From Balanoglossus misakiensis (Eukaryota > Hemichordata), in NCBI GenBank assembly GCA_040954595.2, contig CM082590.2:5394001-5458000 (forward strand): a DNA stretch of 64,000 nt. Reading direction: 5' to 3'. This document shows positions 50,850 through 60,784 of the stretch, piece by piece. The translations under genes and the position numbers were made by a program. Position 1 is the first letter of the stretch. Every line of letters begins with the position of its first letter. The notes under the pieces are model-generated. The model did not search any database and was not told where the DNA came from. It worked only from the letters and a program-made list of their open reading frames with translations.

Positions 50850-51071
50850 GTGGTTTAGGTCAGATACTTCAGCGAGTACAGGTTGATGCAAAGAAAGTGT
50901 TCCAGCCAGGACAATTAAGCGTTGGGCATGGAAGAGTGAAGTCGTCGGACGACCTCCGGGTAGTCAACTACCATAAATCGAGATGTTTACCACCCAGAAA
51001 GACCGTGTTTGATTTTTATGTAAGGAAACAACTACTTATACTGGATGACCTTTCTTGTTGTCATAAATCCG
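50850..51071 (+). CDS. PIF1 helicase exon 5 (C-terminal motif VI region)
   Basis: The acceptor TTTATGTAG joins in phase to exon 4. The exon encodes QRVQVDAKKVFQPGQLSVG followed by GRVKSSDDLRVVN, the closing segment of PIF1-type helicases, although the canonical ALSRA is replaced by HGRVKS. I choose the donor TCCG|GTAGGT at 51071, rather than the stronger-looking TAT|GTAAGG at 51019, because its phase fits exon 6. Confidence 0.75.
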
Positions 51072-51392
51072 GTAGGTGGTTAAATAGTCAAGTTATCTGC
51101 AAAATGTATTTGCAGTCAAAAACAGACCCCGTAGCGAAATAGACAAGATGGGCGTGGACAGAAATTTTCGGCAAAGATCAAAGAAAACAACCGTGACATC
51201 GTCCAACATATGGCCTCCGTTCAGTTGGGATTGCAGTCGATGGTCAATAATCGATTTGTTTTTTCATCTGTCATTACGAAATGAAGCATGTTGCAAATGA
51301 ATCATACATTTAACACCAAAACCAAAGGTGTCATACATGTTCTTTAACAGTGTATTCGTAATTCTACCTTATCCTGAATGTTTTGTTTAAAG

Positions 51393-51539
51393 AAGATCAG
51401 ACTGAAGAAATAGATGATGATAACAAAGACCCAGGCGATGATGGCGCTATGGCAACACCCATTGTAGAAGACGGTAGTAGTGACGATGACAGTGATTTTA
51501 ATGATAAAGAACTGCAGGAAATTGACCTCCTGATGCAAG
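51393..51539 (+). CDS. Acidic linker exon
   Basis: This 49-residue exon is rich in Asp and Glu (EEIDDDNKD, SSDDDSDFND). The acceptor is TTTGTTTAAAG and the donor CAAG|GTAATC, in phase with both neighbours. Acidic linkers of this kind are not diagnostic; the splice fit is the main reason to include it in the gene. Confidence 0.6.
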
Positions 51540-51683
51540 GTAATCGAAAGCGATTTTTAGATCATAAAAATGTTACAGATTTTAGGTATTTTCGTATTGT
51601 AATATCATAAATTAGAAGAGTGCCTGGCTTCTTTTATTGTTCGACCCATATATAAAATTCATTATGGTAATTTCGTAATTCAG

Positions 51684-51918
51684 AAACTGGAGACATTCAA
51701 GTTGGCAGCCAGCAGCAATCGGTTGCTGGCGGCAGTTCCGATGACTCGCTCGGAACAACATCGAATGCTGGGCCAACTTGGAAGGATTCCGAGGCTGAAA
51801 CGCCTGCACTACAGCATAAAGCAAGCGAAATTAACGGTCGAGATGTGGTACTCAACCTCCAGTCCAAATTAACGTCGAACACAGAAAGAAGAAAAAAGAA
51901 AAGGGAAATTATGACCCG
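51684..51918 (+). CDS. Linker exon, Ser/Gln-rich to basic
   Basis: The exon is open from the acceptor GTAATTCAG and reads a polar, Ser-rich stretch and then a basic NTERRKKKRE segment. The donor CCG|GTTGTT is weak, but it is the one whose phase (2) joins exon 8. The end position is therefore tentative. Confidence 0.45.
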
Positions 51919-51989
51919 GTTGTTATTACGGGAAAACGAAGGCAAATTGCAATTTTTTTGTAATTTTATTACATCAAATATATATTGAG

Positions 51990-52947
51990 CAAGGTACAAT
52001 CTCTGGTAGAGCCGGACATAAAGGAGTTGACCTCTCCCCTCAAGACATATGATCGGTTTGTTAAATCCGATGAGTTCAACAATTCAGTCTGTGATCTCCT
52101 GGGACACCAACCGAACACGGACGAGTATGGCAGTGTAATGAACATTGCTGATGCACTCAGAGCAAGGGTGTTCAAACACGTAGAAGAGAAAATTCTACGG
52201 GATCAGGTAGAGAAAGTAGACATTCCGAGATCAGCGACATTCCGATCATCAGAAAGTGGGTTGGGAAAGCTGCGGTATCTGGGTGGCCGTTGTGTTGCCA
52301 AAGAAAAATATTCAGTCACTGCTGAATTGAGAAGAAATTTGTCTAGTGACCATGCTAAGTACGAGAAATGCAAAGCAACACTGGGTTTGTTAAGTATGTT
52401 AGAAGCTTCAGAGTCTGAGCTTCTCGAAACATCGTCTGAAAAATCTAGCTTGGAAGAGACAGTCAGGCGACAAAACATAAGACGGTCGCTTCAGCATATT
52501 TCTGACAATGCCTTTGACTTTTTTTGTCAAGTAGAAAGACGACGTGTGCAGTTGGAAAGCTTTGAAGCAGTCAATGTCTTTGGGGGCAAAGTTATTAGTC
52601 ACGCCGAAAATAAGTTGCTCGGTGACGTAAATTTGCAGAGTGCTTGGAAACGCCTGTTTGTTGACATAGAGTCTGGAGTAATAGTCGAATTGTTCAATGA
52701 TATTGTTCGGCGATATTTCCGCATCGCAAATAATCAATATAGGAAATCGCTGCTACATAAAATTGGTCGTGCAAAATCGTCAGCCCATCGCGTGGAAATC
52801 CAAAAAAGAAAAGCGATAAATGTCTCTACAACACAGTCAGTCACGGCCACCCAGTCGGCAAGTGCAGGACGGGTTGGGAAAGGGAAGGGCAAAGGAAAGG
52901 GTAAGGGAAAAACCATCAAGAAGAAGAGAGGGAGTTCAGAGAGCTAG
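51990..52947 (+). CDS. Basic domain exon with LRYLGG motif, ends at in-frame TAG
   Basis: About 318 codons are open to the TAG at 52945-52947. The N-terminal half has GLGKLRYLGGRCVAKEKY at about residues 92-109, a pattern I associate with uncharacterised transposon-linked proteins of invertebrates but cannot name. A helical, charged middle follows, and the C terminus is a (GK)n tract (about 52870-52915) and a basic tail typical of a DNA- or chromatin-contacting linker. The next codon after the TAG opens a PHD finger in the same frame, so the stop probably truncated a longer protein. Confidence 0.7.
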
Positions 52948-53112
52948 TGTTGCATGTGTGGGGATTCGTACGTCAGTGGAGAAGCGTGGATTCAGTGTGA
53001 TGCTTGTCTTGGGTGGCTGCACCAGGAATGTTCTGGTTTATCCCTCACTGAGTACATGGGACACGCAAATGATAGTGACCTTCCATTTAAATGTATGAGG
53101 TGTGGGGAATGA
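52948..53112 (+). pseudogene. PHD finger stranded behind an in-frame TAG
   Basis: The 54 codons continue the frame of 51990-52947 and end at the TGA at 53110-53112. The metal ligands are all present: CxxC at the start, the GEAWIQCDACLGWLHQEC core with Cys pair and His-x2-Cys, and the closing CMRC. The Trp before QCD suits a histone H3 tail reader. Without readthrough of the TAG it has no start codon of its own upstream, so it is either lost, recovered by suppression, or part of an alternative splice form. Confidence 0.8.
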
Positions 53113-53307
53113 ACTCCACTGTTGGTTTACATTTTGCACTGCCGATACATTTTATTTATTCACTGTATTTCATATTTTCAAGAAATTAAAGTCTTCTGTT
53201 TATGAAATGTACCATATGATCATATTAGTCTCTCCGGGATTCTACATCCACTATAGAACTATACGTAACATGCAAATCAATAATGTTCGATGCATTTGCA
53301 TTTAAAT

Positions 53308-53422
53308 AATAACACATGATAGCGAGGGCAATATCACGATTTGAAGCCTGCACGAGGGATGGTGATCACCAGCCCGAGGGCAGACTTCAAATCGTGATGA
53401 TACCCGAGCATCATGTGTTATT
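53308..53422. repeat. 115-bp palindrome next to transposase exon 2
   Basis: The arms begin AATAACACATGAT and end ATCATGTGTTATT, with inner pairing of ATCACGATTTGAAG and CTTCAAATCGTGAT. TTAA lies just outside (53302-53305). A related palindrome is at 60785-60929, in inverted orientation with the same neighbouring exon copy. Confidence 0.9.
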
Positions 53423-53544
53423 AATTTTATTACGCCGAACATTTGAACGTACATACACTGTAGAATTGAAGAACGTAGGGTTGCGTCCATGTCGTACGTT
53501 GCTGACAATGTAAAATGTCTTGATCTCCCAAGAACTATACCTAC

Positions 53545-53685
53545 TTCGAACTCAGATAATTTTGAGGATACTGCGCTGTTGGTTGCTATTTTGGTGTATT
53601 TACTGCCCGTTTGCAGTAAAATGTCGTCCAGTTGAACAGGTGTTAAGCCTATGTGTCGCTTTGAAGCCATAGATGCGGGAGTTGA
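53545..53685 (-). CDS. P-like transposase exon 2
   Basis: This is a 47-codon exon between the acceptor CATGATCAG and the donor GAA|GTAGGT, phase 0 at both ends. It joins in frame with exon 53792-54129 and has the same phase as the catalytic exon at 46688. It contains SKRHIGLTPVQLDDILLQT. An intact-length copy (141 nt, with about a dozen base changes, several of them silent) lies at 60520-60660 on the opposite strand. In P-like transposases a short linker segment is expected here, between the zinc-binding exon and the catalytic part. Confidence 0.6.
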
Positions 53686-53791
53686 CTGATCATGGAGGAA
53701 GCCATTGAACGACAGTTTGGAACGCGCAGAAGTCGATAACGAATACGGTATAATACGTGAGGTGTAATAATCTATGATATGTTAGTCTTAC

Positions 53792-54129
53792 CTGTTGGGA
53801 CACTTTGTTGGTTGTTTTTTGGCTGACGTAGTCGTACGTTTTTTGGCATCTTCGGCAAGTACGGCCATAACTGGTCACAGGAAGGAGGAGGGAACAGCGA
53901 ACATCCCTGATGATCTGCTTGTAGTTACCAGCCGCAGTTTCACCGTGATTAGTCTCAACAGTAATGGTTTTGGCGAACATGATATGATCATGGCTGCGCT
54001 TGGGAACACCTGTGCAGATATGCACTCTTTGAAGAAAGACATTCATGATTTTTAGACTTTCTGTTGTAGCAGGTATGTGCTGTGGAGATCCATGTTGTTC
54101 CAACGGAACTGTTTTACCATCAACAATCA
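53792..54129 (-). CDS. P-like transposase exon 1 (CxxC segment)
   Basis: An open exon of 112 codons between the acceptor GCGCCCTCTAG and the donor CAACAG|GTAAGA. It starts with IVDGKTVPLEQHG and ends with a RCSLLLPVTSYGRTCRRCQK segment. The Cys spacing (a Cys followed 13 residues later by CxxC, before a basic helix) is what I would expect upstream of the catalytic domain in invertebrate P-like transposases. Exon phases then lead to 53545-53685 and, across a 6.9-kb intron, to 45076-46688. An N-terminal exon beyond 54129 should exist but I cannot find it. The gene assignment is inference; the exon itself is well supported. Confidence 0.6.
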
Positions 54130-56234
54130 CTAGAGGGCGCTGTCATTTTGGATCCATATCAGAAAATGGCCGCCATGGGTCAATGCATAAGTGTACCAAG
54201 TTTCATGCTTTTAACCCAAAGTGCACAATTATACCAAAATTTGGGGTTTAGCTCCTGCACTATAATATTGATCGCACCTGTGATGACAAATGAATTTACT
54301 CCTCTGCGGTGATAATTCTCCTGTCTAATTTCGGCCAGTAACAAAACTGGATCAGGGAAGCAGACTAAATTTTTTTTTATTCACTATTAAACTTAGATGT
54401 GCACTTTCATTGAGTGTTTTGACTAATTAAGTACAATTGACAGGCTTAAGCTTTTTATAATGATTTTAGAATCTTGCTTGGCATAAGCCTATTTATTATT
54501 CATTCAGTACACAACTTGCACTATCTTTATCCTAAAACTCTGGTAAACAATCATATCATAACTTTGGCAAGTAAACAACTCACCATACACATTTTAGATT
54601 TTATTGTAGACTGAATGAAAGTTTTAATACCCTGATCAGTTTTATCTGCTACAAATACTGATTTTGTGTCTAACGGGGTAATCTGGGGAATCTTTGGGCC
54701 TGACAACGCGTGTTATACTATTCCACTGTCTGAAAGAAAAAATCTGGAAGAAAGGCACATCAGCCTGCCTGCAGATCATGATATTAATCCAATATATTCT
54801 TTACAGCAGCTACAAATAACTAACATGTCATGCACACATTGTCTTGATGGTGTTAACAATGATATTGACAATATCTTATCCCGCTAAACAGATCAGCAAG
54901 TTCTGCAAGTTGGAACCATCAGCAGTCTACCAGGCAACCAATCCACCAGACCTGCTCAGTCAGCAAGTTTCGCCAATGCACACAAATACATCAACATTAG
55001 CATCACACCAAGCACAAGACTGACTTCGGACACATATCGGCTATATCAACTTTTGTCATACCCATGGTTTCCAAGCATTGCCACGTTACATCACAATAAG
55101 TGACGACTATTCAACCTGTTCATGACCCACTTGGCAACAAACAAACATAACTATCGAATGCACTTGACATCAACCACCTGCCTATGTACCCAACGTGCAT
55201 CATAACACAACCCATAGCTTCAGATTGAGTGGAGCGGCCATAACAGTAGCAGAATTATCCTACTGGACTGGTTGATAAAAGCCTTGGGTAGATGGAGAAG
55301 CGACTCCAAGCATACATCAACACCCAAGACTGTAGTGTATTCTGACCATTCAATACACTTTTATAGCCTAGGGATTTTCTTATTCTAGCCATGTGTAGCA
55401 AACTAGACAGGAACACTTTCTAATCAGAAACTTTTACTTCAGTCATATTACTAGAGACATTTTCTTACATGTTTTGACATTTATCATTGACTCTAACTTT
55501 GGGACTTTATCAGAGTAGATATTGTATTTATTTGGTTTCATCGAGTAGCATGTAGTTCACCTCAAATTGCATGGCACAGACTCTACTTAGATACCACAAT
55601 GTCTTCGCCTAAGGCATGGCGAGTCAAACAACCGACTCCTGTCATGGGGATATCATCTATGACGCATGCTTGTAAGTCGCCGCTGGTTATAAGCTATACT
55701 CCGGTACCACGTGTCTCACGTCATGATGCAATTCAAACAGGTGAATTGCATTATAAGGTTGTTTACTATGACACCTGCTTGATTTTTATCCCACCACTTG
55801 CCTCACATCTCATTTATTAAGCAACAATTGATTTGTTACATTTTCAACCTCCTGAAATTCCAATTTTTTGTCATATTGGTGGTGGTTTTCATTATTTCAA
55901 ATCTACAGTGACTGGTGAATCTTTCCAAATAAAGGTGATGTTAACTGTCAAAGCTTGATTATTCTAATACCCTTTTTATGGATTACAGGCAAAGAAGCAT
56001 TAAACCTATTCTGATGACATTTCACTGGCTCCCAGTAATGTATATGATCAAGTTCAAGATTTTAAAACTGAAAATCAAACAATATCATATATGCCTTACC
56101 TGCTGCGGTACATGTAATATTTAGTATATAGGGCAGACTACTCAACCTTTCCACACAAGAATGAATGGACATCATTCCAATTCTAAACAAATATAAAAGA
56201 CAGATCTGCTGGTGGTGTAGTTGAGTTTCATCTT
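54130..56234. other. Non-coding, AT-rich stretch
   Basis: No repeat block from the first 40 kb appears and ORFs stay below about 80 codons with no motif. It lies inside the interval bounded by the inverted repeats near 53.3 and 60.9 kb. A first exon of the P-like transposase could be here, but I see none with confidence. Confidence 0.4.
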
Positions 56235-56276
56235 GTGGCGATCATCAGACAAGTGTAGTTGTCTGGTGATCGCCAC
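56235..56276. repeat. Small palindrome, 18-bp arms
   Basis: GTGGCGATCATCAGACAA at 56235-56252 pairs with 56259-56276 with one mismatch. It directly precedes the first ATAC tract. Confidence 0.85.
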
Positions 56277-56281
56277 TCTGC

Positions 56282-56408
56282 ATGCATACATGGATACATA
56301 CATACAGACACTGCAGACGTAAAGACATACATATGTAAATGCATACATACAGATACATACATACAGACATACATATACATACATAGATACATACATATAC
56401 ATACATAC
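56282..56408. repeat. Interrupted ATAC/ATAG microsatellite
   Basis: Imperfect CATA-type tetranucleotide repeats with GACA and GATA interruptions. This is an older tract than the pure array at 56679-56767, as the interruptions show. Long apparent ORFs over it are repeat translation. Confidence 0.9.
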
Positions 56409-56613
56409 ATAGTAGAGTGTGCAAGGGAACTAAGGCTGTTTTGACATAGGCGGTGTATTACTGTTCAGTTTCGTGTAAGCGGGGCCTACACTCGTCAGAT
56501 ACTGATGCCTCAGGCATCAGTATCTGACGAGTGTAGGCCCCGCTTACACGAAACTGAACAGTAATACACCGCCTATGTCAAAACAGCTTTAGTTCCCTTG
56601 CACACTCTACTAT
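56409..56613. repeat. 205-bp near-perfect palindrome
   Basis: Two 102-bp arms meet at a single central base (56511, within GATGCCTCAGGCATC) with only one mismatch (G at 56434 opposite the 56588 position). The outer ends are TAGTAGAGTGTGCAAGGG and its complement. ATAC repeats lie on both sides. Confidence 0.95.
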
Positions 56614-56678
56614 CAAGCTCTGGATTTACACCATCGAGCACTCTGCCAGCAGTACTTGCAACGAACTCCCAAATCGTA

Positions 56679-56709
<31 letters not shown>

Positions 56710-56767
56710 CATACATACATACATACATACATACATACATACATACATACATGTACATACATACATC
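56679..56767. repeat. ATAC microsatellite, about 20 units
   Basis: A nearly pure tetranucleotide array with one TGTAC interruption near 56751, about 65 bp beyond the end of the 205-bp palindrome. Confidence 0.95.
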
Positions 56768-57949
56768 ATCATGGGCATGGAACAACACCATGGGCAGCTA
56801 CGATGCCATCAGAGCTTGTCAGTACTTTCCTGCTTCAACAGATCACCAAAAAACATGTTAACTGCTTCAGCCTTTACATGGACGACAGCCTCTGAATCAT
56901 CCAGATTCAGCGTGACAAGTGGAATGTAAAATGAAGAACCGTGTAACTGCCAGACACCCATGAACAATCAAATCTCAGCATGGCCTGACCGAGTCAGTCA
57001 TATACTAAGCCATGGTTTCAACACAGGACCTTCAAAACCGGCTTCAACAACCACAAAGACTACTTCAAAAACCACGCCAAAAAGAACAGCACAGAACTTA
57101 GTAAATATATCTGGAAATTAAAGGATGAAAACATAGGACACAAAATCACATGAAAACCCCTAAAACAAGCTAGCCCCTACACACCTATTAGCAATAGATT
57201 CAATCTATGCCTTTGGGAGAAATATTTTATCATAAGCAAAACAAAACAGGCCACCCTCAATAAACTCGTCAGCTAGCACATCGCCACTCCAGCAAATTCC
57301 TCCTAAAGAATTTCATAACCTACCTGATTAATACTACCCGCCCAAATCCACTCATTATTCACTGCCTTTCAAAATTAGGCCCATTGGCATACCTATAATC
57401 TGTACCTTTTATGAGTGTCTGGATTCGCTCATCAGCAGATTAAACTGGTTACTGAGTCCAATGACTAATGAAACAACATTGTAGACAACCTGTTTCTGTT
57501 TGTATCTCTGATTCCCTACCTACCTATCTATGTCTGTCTGTCAGTCTGCCTGCTTGCCTACCCGTCGTCTGTCTTTGACTCAGGGAGAGTGATTGACAAA
57601 GAGAGGGGAAGGGGGAGGGAGGGAGAAAGAGAGAAAGAGAGCTGTTCTTTGGATATTGCGCCAACAGGAAGATGTACAGATTGACAAACACATATTGTAC
57701 TACTATTATAGTAATAATAATAATAATTATATAATTTATTTACAGAATGACAAGCATGGACAAAAGTACAAATAACTATAAATTGAGATCATAGTAAAAT
57801 GTGAATGGTCCAGAAATTAGTGTATATCCTGAATGAAGGTTTGCCCCTTTATAGTACAGGCTACTTCATGTGCTCATCATTTATGTTGGCATGGGAATTA
57901 TTAAAGACCCTTTTAACTTTTCTATTTTTATTCTTTGTTATCAGCTTTT
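56768..57949. other. Non-coding, with low-complexity tracts
   Basis: Purine-rich GA/GGGA repeats occur at about 57594-57642 and a TAA-type run at about 57712-57730. ORFs below 90 codons match nothing recognisable. It includes the 3' flank of the minus-strand gene that ends at 57950. Confidence 0.4.
57927..57932 (-). terminator. AATAAA poly(A) signal
   Basis: On the minus strand AATAAA lies about 20 bases after the stop codon at 57950-57952, a normal distance for a terminal exon's poly(A) signal. Confidence 0.6.
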
Positions 57950-58220
57950 CTATGGTTTTCCAAAAAAGACCCCTGTTATGCATTGCTGTATTGCAACCAT
58001 GGAGGAATAAAGCATACTGTTGCAAATGCTTTGAAAGTCATGAAAGTCCTGCTTCAATAATGGGATAAAATCATGAGACATTCTGAACATATTTGCAGAC
58101 TGTTTGTGCTCGATTGTGCTGTTTTGGCCTTTGTTTCGCATGTAACTGTGTTGTGCCTGCATAGCCAGTTGAAACAAAAAGGTATGAGTAGTTGCTGACA
58201 GTCTATCCACCATGTTGCAA
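57950..58220 (-). CDS. Terminal exon of an unidentified minus-strand gene
   Basis: The acceptor TTTAATTTACAG opens an 89-codon exon (first base completes a codon) ending in a TAG at 57950. The reading includes MVDRLSATTHTFLFQLAMQ, MFRMSHDFIPLL and CNSMLYSSMVAIQQC and looks like a natural helical protein segment. The AATAAA follows at 57927-57932. Upstream exons at 61988-62051 and 63065-63113 are on the same strand, but at least one linking exon with phase 1 to 2 is missing from my model. I do not recognise the family. Confidence 0.6.
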
Positions 58221-58721
58221 CTGTAAATTAAAGAAAAAATACCAATTTAAGCCAAAGAGGTACCAGTAATTTCTACAAAATGCAGCTAAGAAGTATAATG
58301 AAATGTACATGACTAAATGTACATGTTTTAATTTCAAGCCAAATTGTCCAACAATGATTTTCAGTAAGTTGAGAATTTACTCCAAACCCAATGTGAAATG
58401 TAGTACTTCTTTTGTAGTCATGTTCACCAGCATAAATAAAAAAGAGTGTTGATTAAAGTAACCATGAACATTATAAAAGTAAAACTTAACAAAAGTTATG
58501 AATGTAAACAAACTCGGGACAATGAATGTAAATATCAAGCATTAAACATGAATCAGATGACAAAAAGTGACAAAGTAGGCATCGCGCATGACAAAGTGGC
58601 TCTCGTGTTTACATTCATCGTGGCCATGTTGGTTTGCGTTCATAACTTCTTTTTCTGACGCTGTTTCGTTAAGAAAATGACATTGATATGCCACAAAAAC
58701 AATTGTTGATATAATATAATA

Positions 58722-58861
58722 GCAATAACCCCTGCCTCAGTCGGGTATACACTCGATTTGGGTACAATTCGCTCGATATAGCACTCGCCTGACGGCTCGC
58801 GCTATATGTCTCGAATTGTACCCAAATCTTGTGTATACCCGCCTGCGACGAAGGTTATTGC
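58722..58861. repeat. 140-bp palindrome
   Basis: The outer pairs are GCAATAACC and GGTTATTGC. Inner arms pair over TCGATTTGGGTACAATTCG and around ATATAGC. The apex reads CTCGCCTGACGGCTCGC, similar to the apex of the inner hairpin at 60824-60890. Confidence 0.9.
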
Positions 58862-60339
58862 TTAATTAATTAATGCACAATTTTTCACTTTTATGATGAG
58901 ATCACAAGACCTGGCCAATTGACCTATGCACAATTTTTCCAGAAACATTTAAATATAATCAAAAACATCAGCCAAATAGCAAAAGTTTGTATCTTTGCTA
59001 TACCCCCCCCCCCCCCAAGATTTACCCTTAATGGCAAACTTCACTGCCTTGACCACAGGGACACAGAAGTGCATGGCCAATAATTAACATATGTCACTAC
59101 GGTGTTTTCCTGTTGAAATATGAAAAATAAAATACCTTATTTTATGGAAAGCAAAACACCTTTGTCTTTGTGTTTGTCTTGTGACTACCAGAATGTTTGT
59201 TTGCATTGCCTAATGTGATATGCCCTCAGGTACCAGCCTTTGTGACCTCTGTAATGCAACATGTCCTTGTATGGACATGACACACAAGTACTTTTGTTCT
59301 GTATTGTCCAAAAACACAAGCACCACACACACCTCTATTTGTGGGCTTCTGTTAACAGAAGGATGCAGCAGATTTCCCTGGGAAATAATGTTTCAAATTG
59401 AGAAAATGTGATCTGGTCTTTATTTACCTGGCCTAAAATCAATTTATGATGAATTACAAGTTTGTCAATACTATTTTTAAAATTTTCAACCAAGGGTATG
59501 CAAAAGTTATTAAAACATTATGCTTTTTGCAATTGGAGTGATCCAACAGGTGAAAGCTACACATCAGTGAGACTTATGGGTAACCTCATTTACTGTGCAT
59601 TGATTGGCCGACAAACCCTCATGGTAATTGGCTGATAACAAATGAACAAGTAAAGTCCCTCCCACCAAAAAAACCAGGTCAGTTCTAGTTGCAAATTCTT
59701 TCCCAGGTCTATCTGAGAACAAGCAGGTCATTTCCTTCACAAGGGTACCAAGCAGACATTGCTTTGTTAAGCAAATGAGCATCTTTGTTTCAACGGCAGC
59801 CAACATCCTGTATGTAACTGATTCTCATACAAGTGGTTTGTGGGATACAGGAAGTTCGGAAGAGTATGCAAAACAGTAGGAACTGACAGACTCCCTAGAA
59901 TCACCATCAGATGAAATGTTTTCCCTTCTCAATATGCCTAAAGTTTCTGCCGTTTGCTAGCCATCATGCATGAAAACACCCTGCAAACAAATGTATGTCT
60001 TTACTTGCAATTTTATATTCCTGAGGTTTTAACCTACATTTTCTATGCACACAGGGTACTTCATGAAAGAGTAGATTCTAACAAAAATAAAGCGTTTAGG
60101 AATTTGTTAAATGCCTTTATTTAAATACTCCCAGGTTCTAGCAAAAGTATTAATGTTCCAATCTGTGTTTATTACCAAAGTGGAGAACAAGTTCCCAGAA
60201 ATTAATTATCTGGTGATAATTTCAGGTAATATGCTTTCAGATCATCTTAGCAAAATTAAAATTAATAAATGTATTTCCAAGCAGGAACATTTTTCATCAG
60301 GTGTTCATATTTTCAGGCATAGACAATACTTGTAAGGTT
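58862..60339. other. Intronic or intergenic, nothing recognised
   Basis: AT-rich sequence. A minus-strand ORF at 59564-59806 begins next to a fair acceptor (TTACATACAG) but has no matching donor or phase, so it is not called. A C run lies at 59005-59017. Confidence 0.4.
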
Positions 60340-60519
60340 TATTATTACACTTCACATATTATGTCGTATTCGTGATTGGCTGAGATGTACTCATGTGACA
60401 TAGAGAAAAAAGTGATGTAACATGGCAAGAGTTGATAAAGCCCTGTTGATATTGCCCGCTTGGTTGTTTTGGTGGTCTGCGCGTGACTTCTGTCGTTCAA
60501 TGGCTTCCTTCACGATCAG

Positions 60520-60660
60520 TCAACTCTTGCATATATGGCTTCAAAGCGACACATAGGCTTAACACGTGTTCAACTGGACGATATTTTACTGCAAACGGAC
60601 AGTAAATACACCAAAATTGCAACCAACTGCACAGTATCCTCAAAACTATCTGAGATCAAA
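60520..60660 (+). pseudogene. Copy of P-like transposase exon 2
   Basis: The copy has the same 141-nt length, acceptor (CACGATCAG) and donor (AAA|GTAGGT) as 53545-53685. The frame is open, with changes such as TPV to TRV and GSK to DSK. No other transposase exon accompanies it on this strand. Confidence 0.65.
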
Positions 60661-60784
60661 GTAGGTATATATATCTACAGTTCTTGGGAGATAAAGACAT
60701 TTTAGTTCACTGCAATGTACAATGTTCTTCTATGCTGTATGTTCAAATGTTCGGCGTAATAAAATTAATACCACAAGTTGCTCA

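Larger units (their letters stand above)
47387..53112 (+). pseudogene. PIF1-like helicase fused to a PHD finger, eight-exon gene
   Basis: I assemble eight exons: 47387-47584, 49252-49357, 49512-49941, 50309-50580, 50850-51071, 51393-51539, 51684-51918 and 51990-53112, about 910 codons. Order: Walker A, motif Ia, Walker B, GDFYQLPPV, a motif IV region, LKVGAPVML and the TFHKAQG motif of a PIF1 DNA helicase (5'-3' ATP-dependent unwinding is the family activity); an acidic stretch; a basic region with LRYLGG; a Lys-Gly-rich linker; then a C4HC3 PHD finger. Exon phases join without strain except for one extra base in exon 2, two shifts in exon 4 and a TAG at 52945. The gene lies antisense inside the last intron of the P-like transposase. 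No HUH/Rep domain is visible, so a Helitron is unlikely. The split and multiple small lesions suggest a decaying element, unless they are assembly errors. Confidence 0.7.

Noticed and set aside
47387-51071. Helitron interpretation of the PIF1-type helicase
   Set aside because: No HUH Rep motif, no TC start or CTRR end with a 3' hairpin was found. The C-terminal PHD finger and intron layout also differ from animal Helitrons as I know them.
53302-53670. Treating the 122-codon minus-strand ORF from MASKRHIG as a stand-alone gene
   Set aside because: Its second half runs through a splice donor into intron and hairpin sequence that is not conserved in the copy at 60.5 kb; only the 141-nt exon is shared.
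56172-56895. ORFs rich in Tyr-Ile-His-Thr or Met-Tyr-Val-Cys on both strands
   Set aside because: They are translations of the ATAC microsatellites.
59564-59806. 80-codon minus-strand ORF starting next to a TTACATACAG acceptor
   Set aside because: It has no good donor, and its phase does not fit either neighbouring exon of the minus-strand gene.
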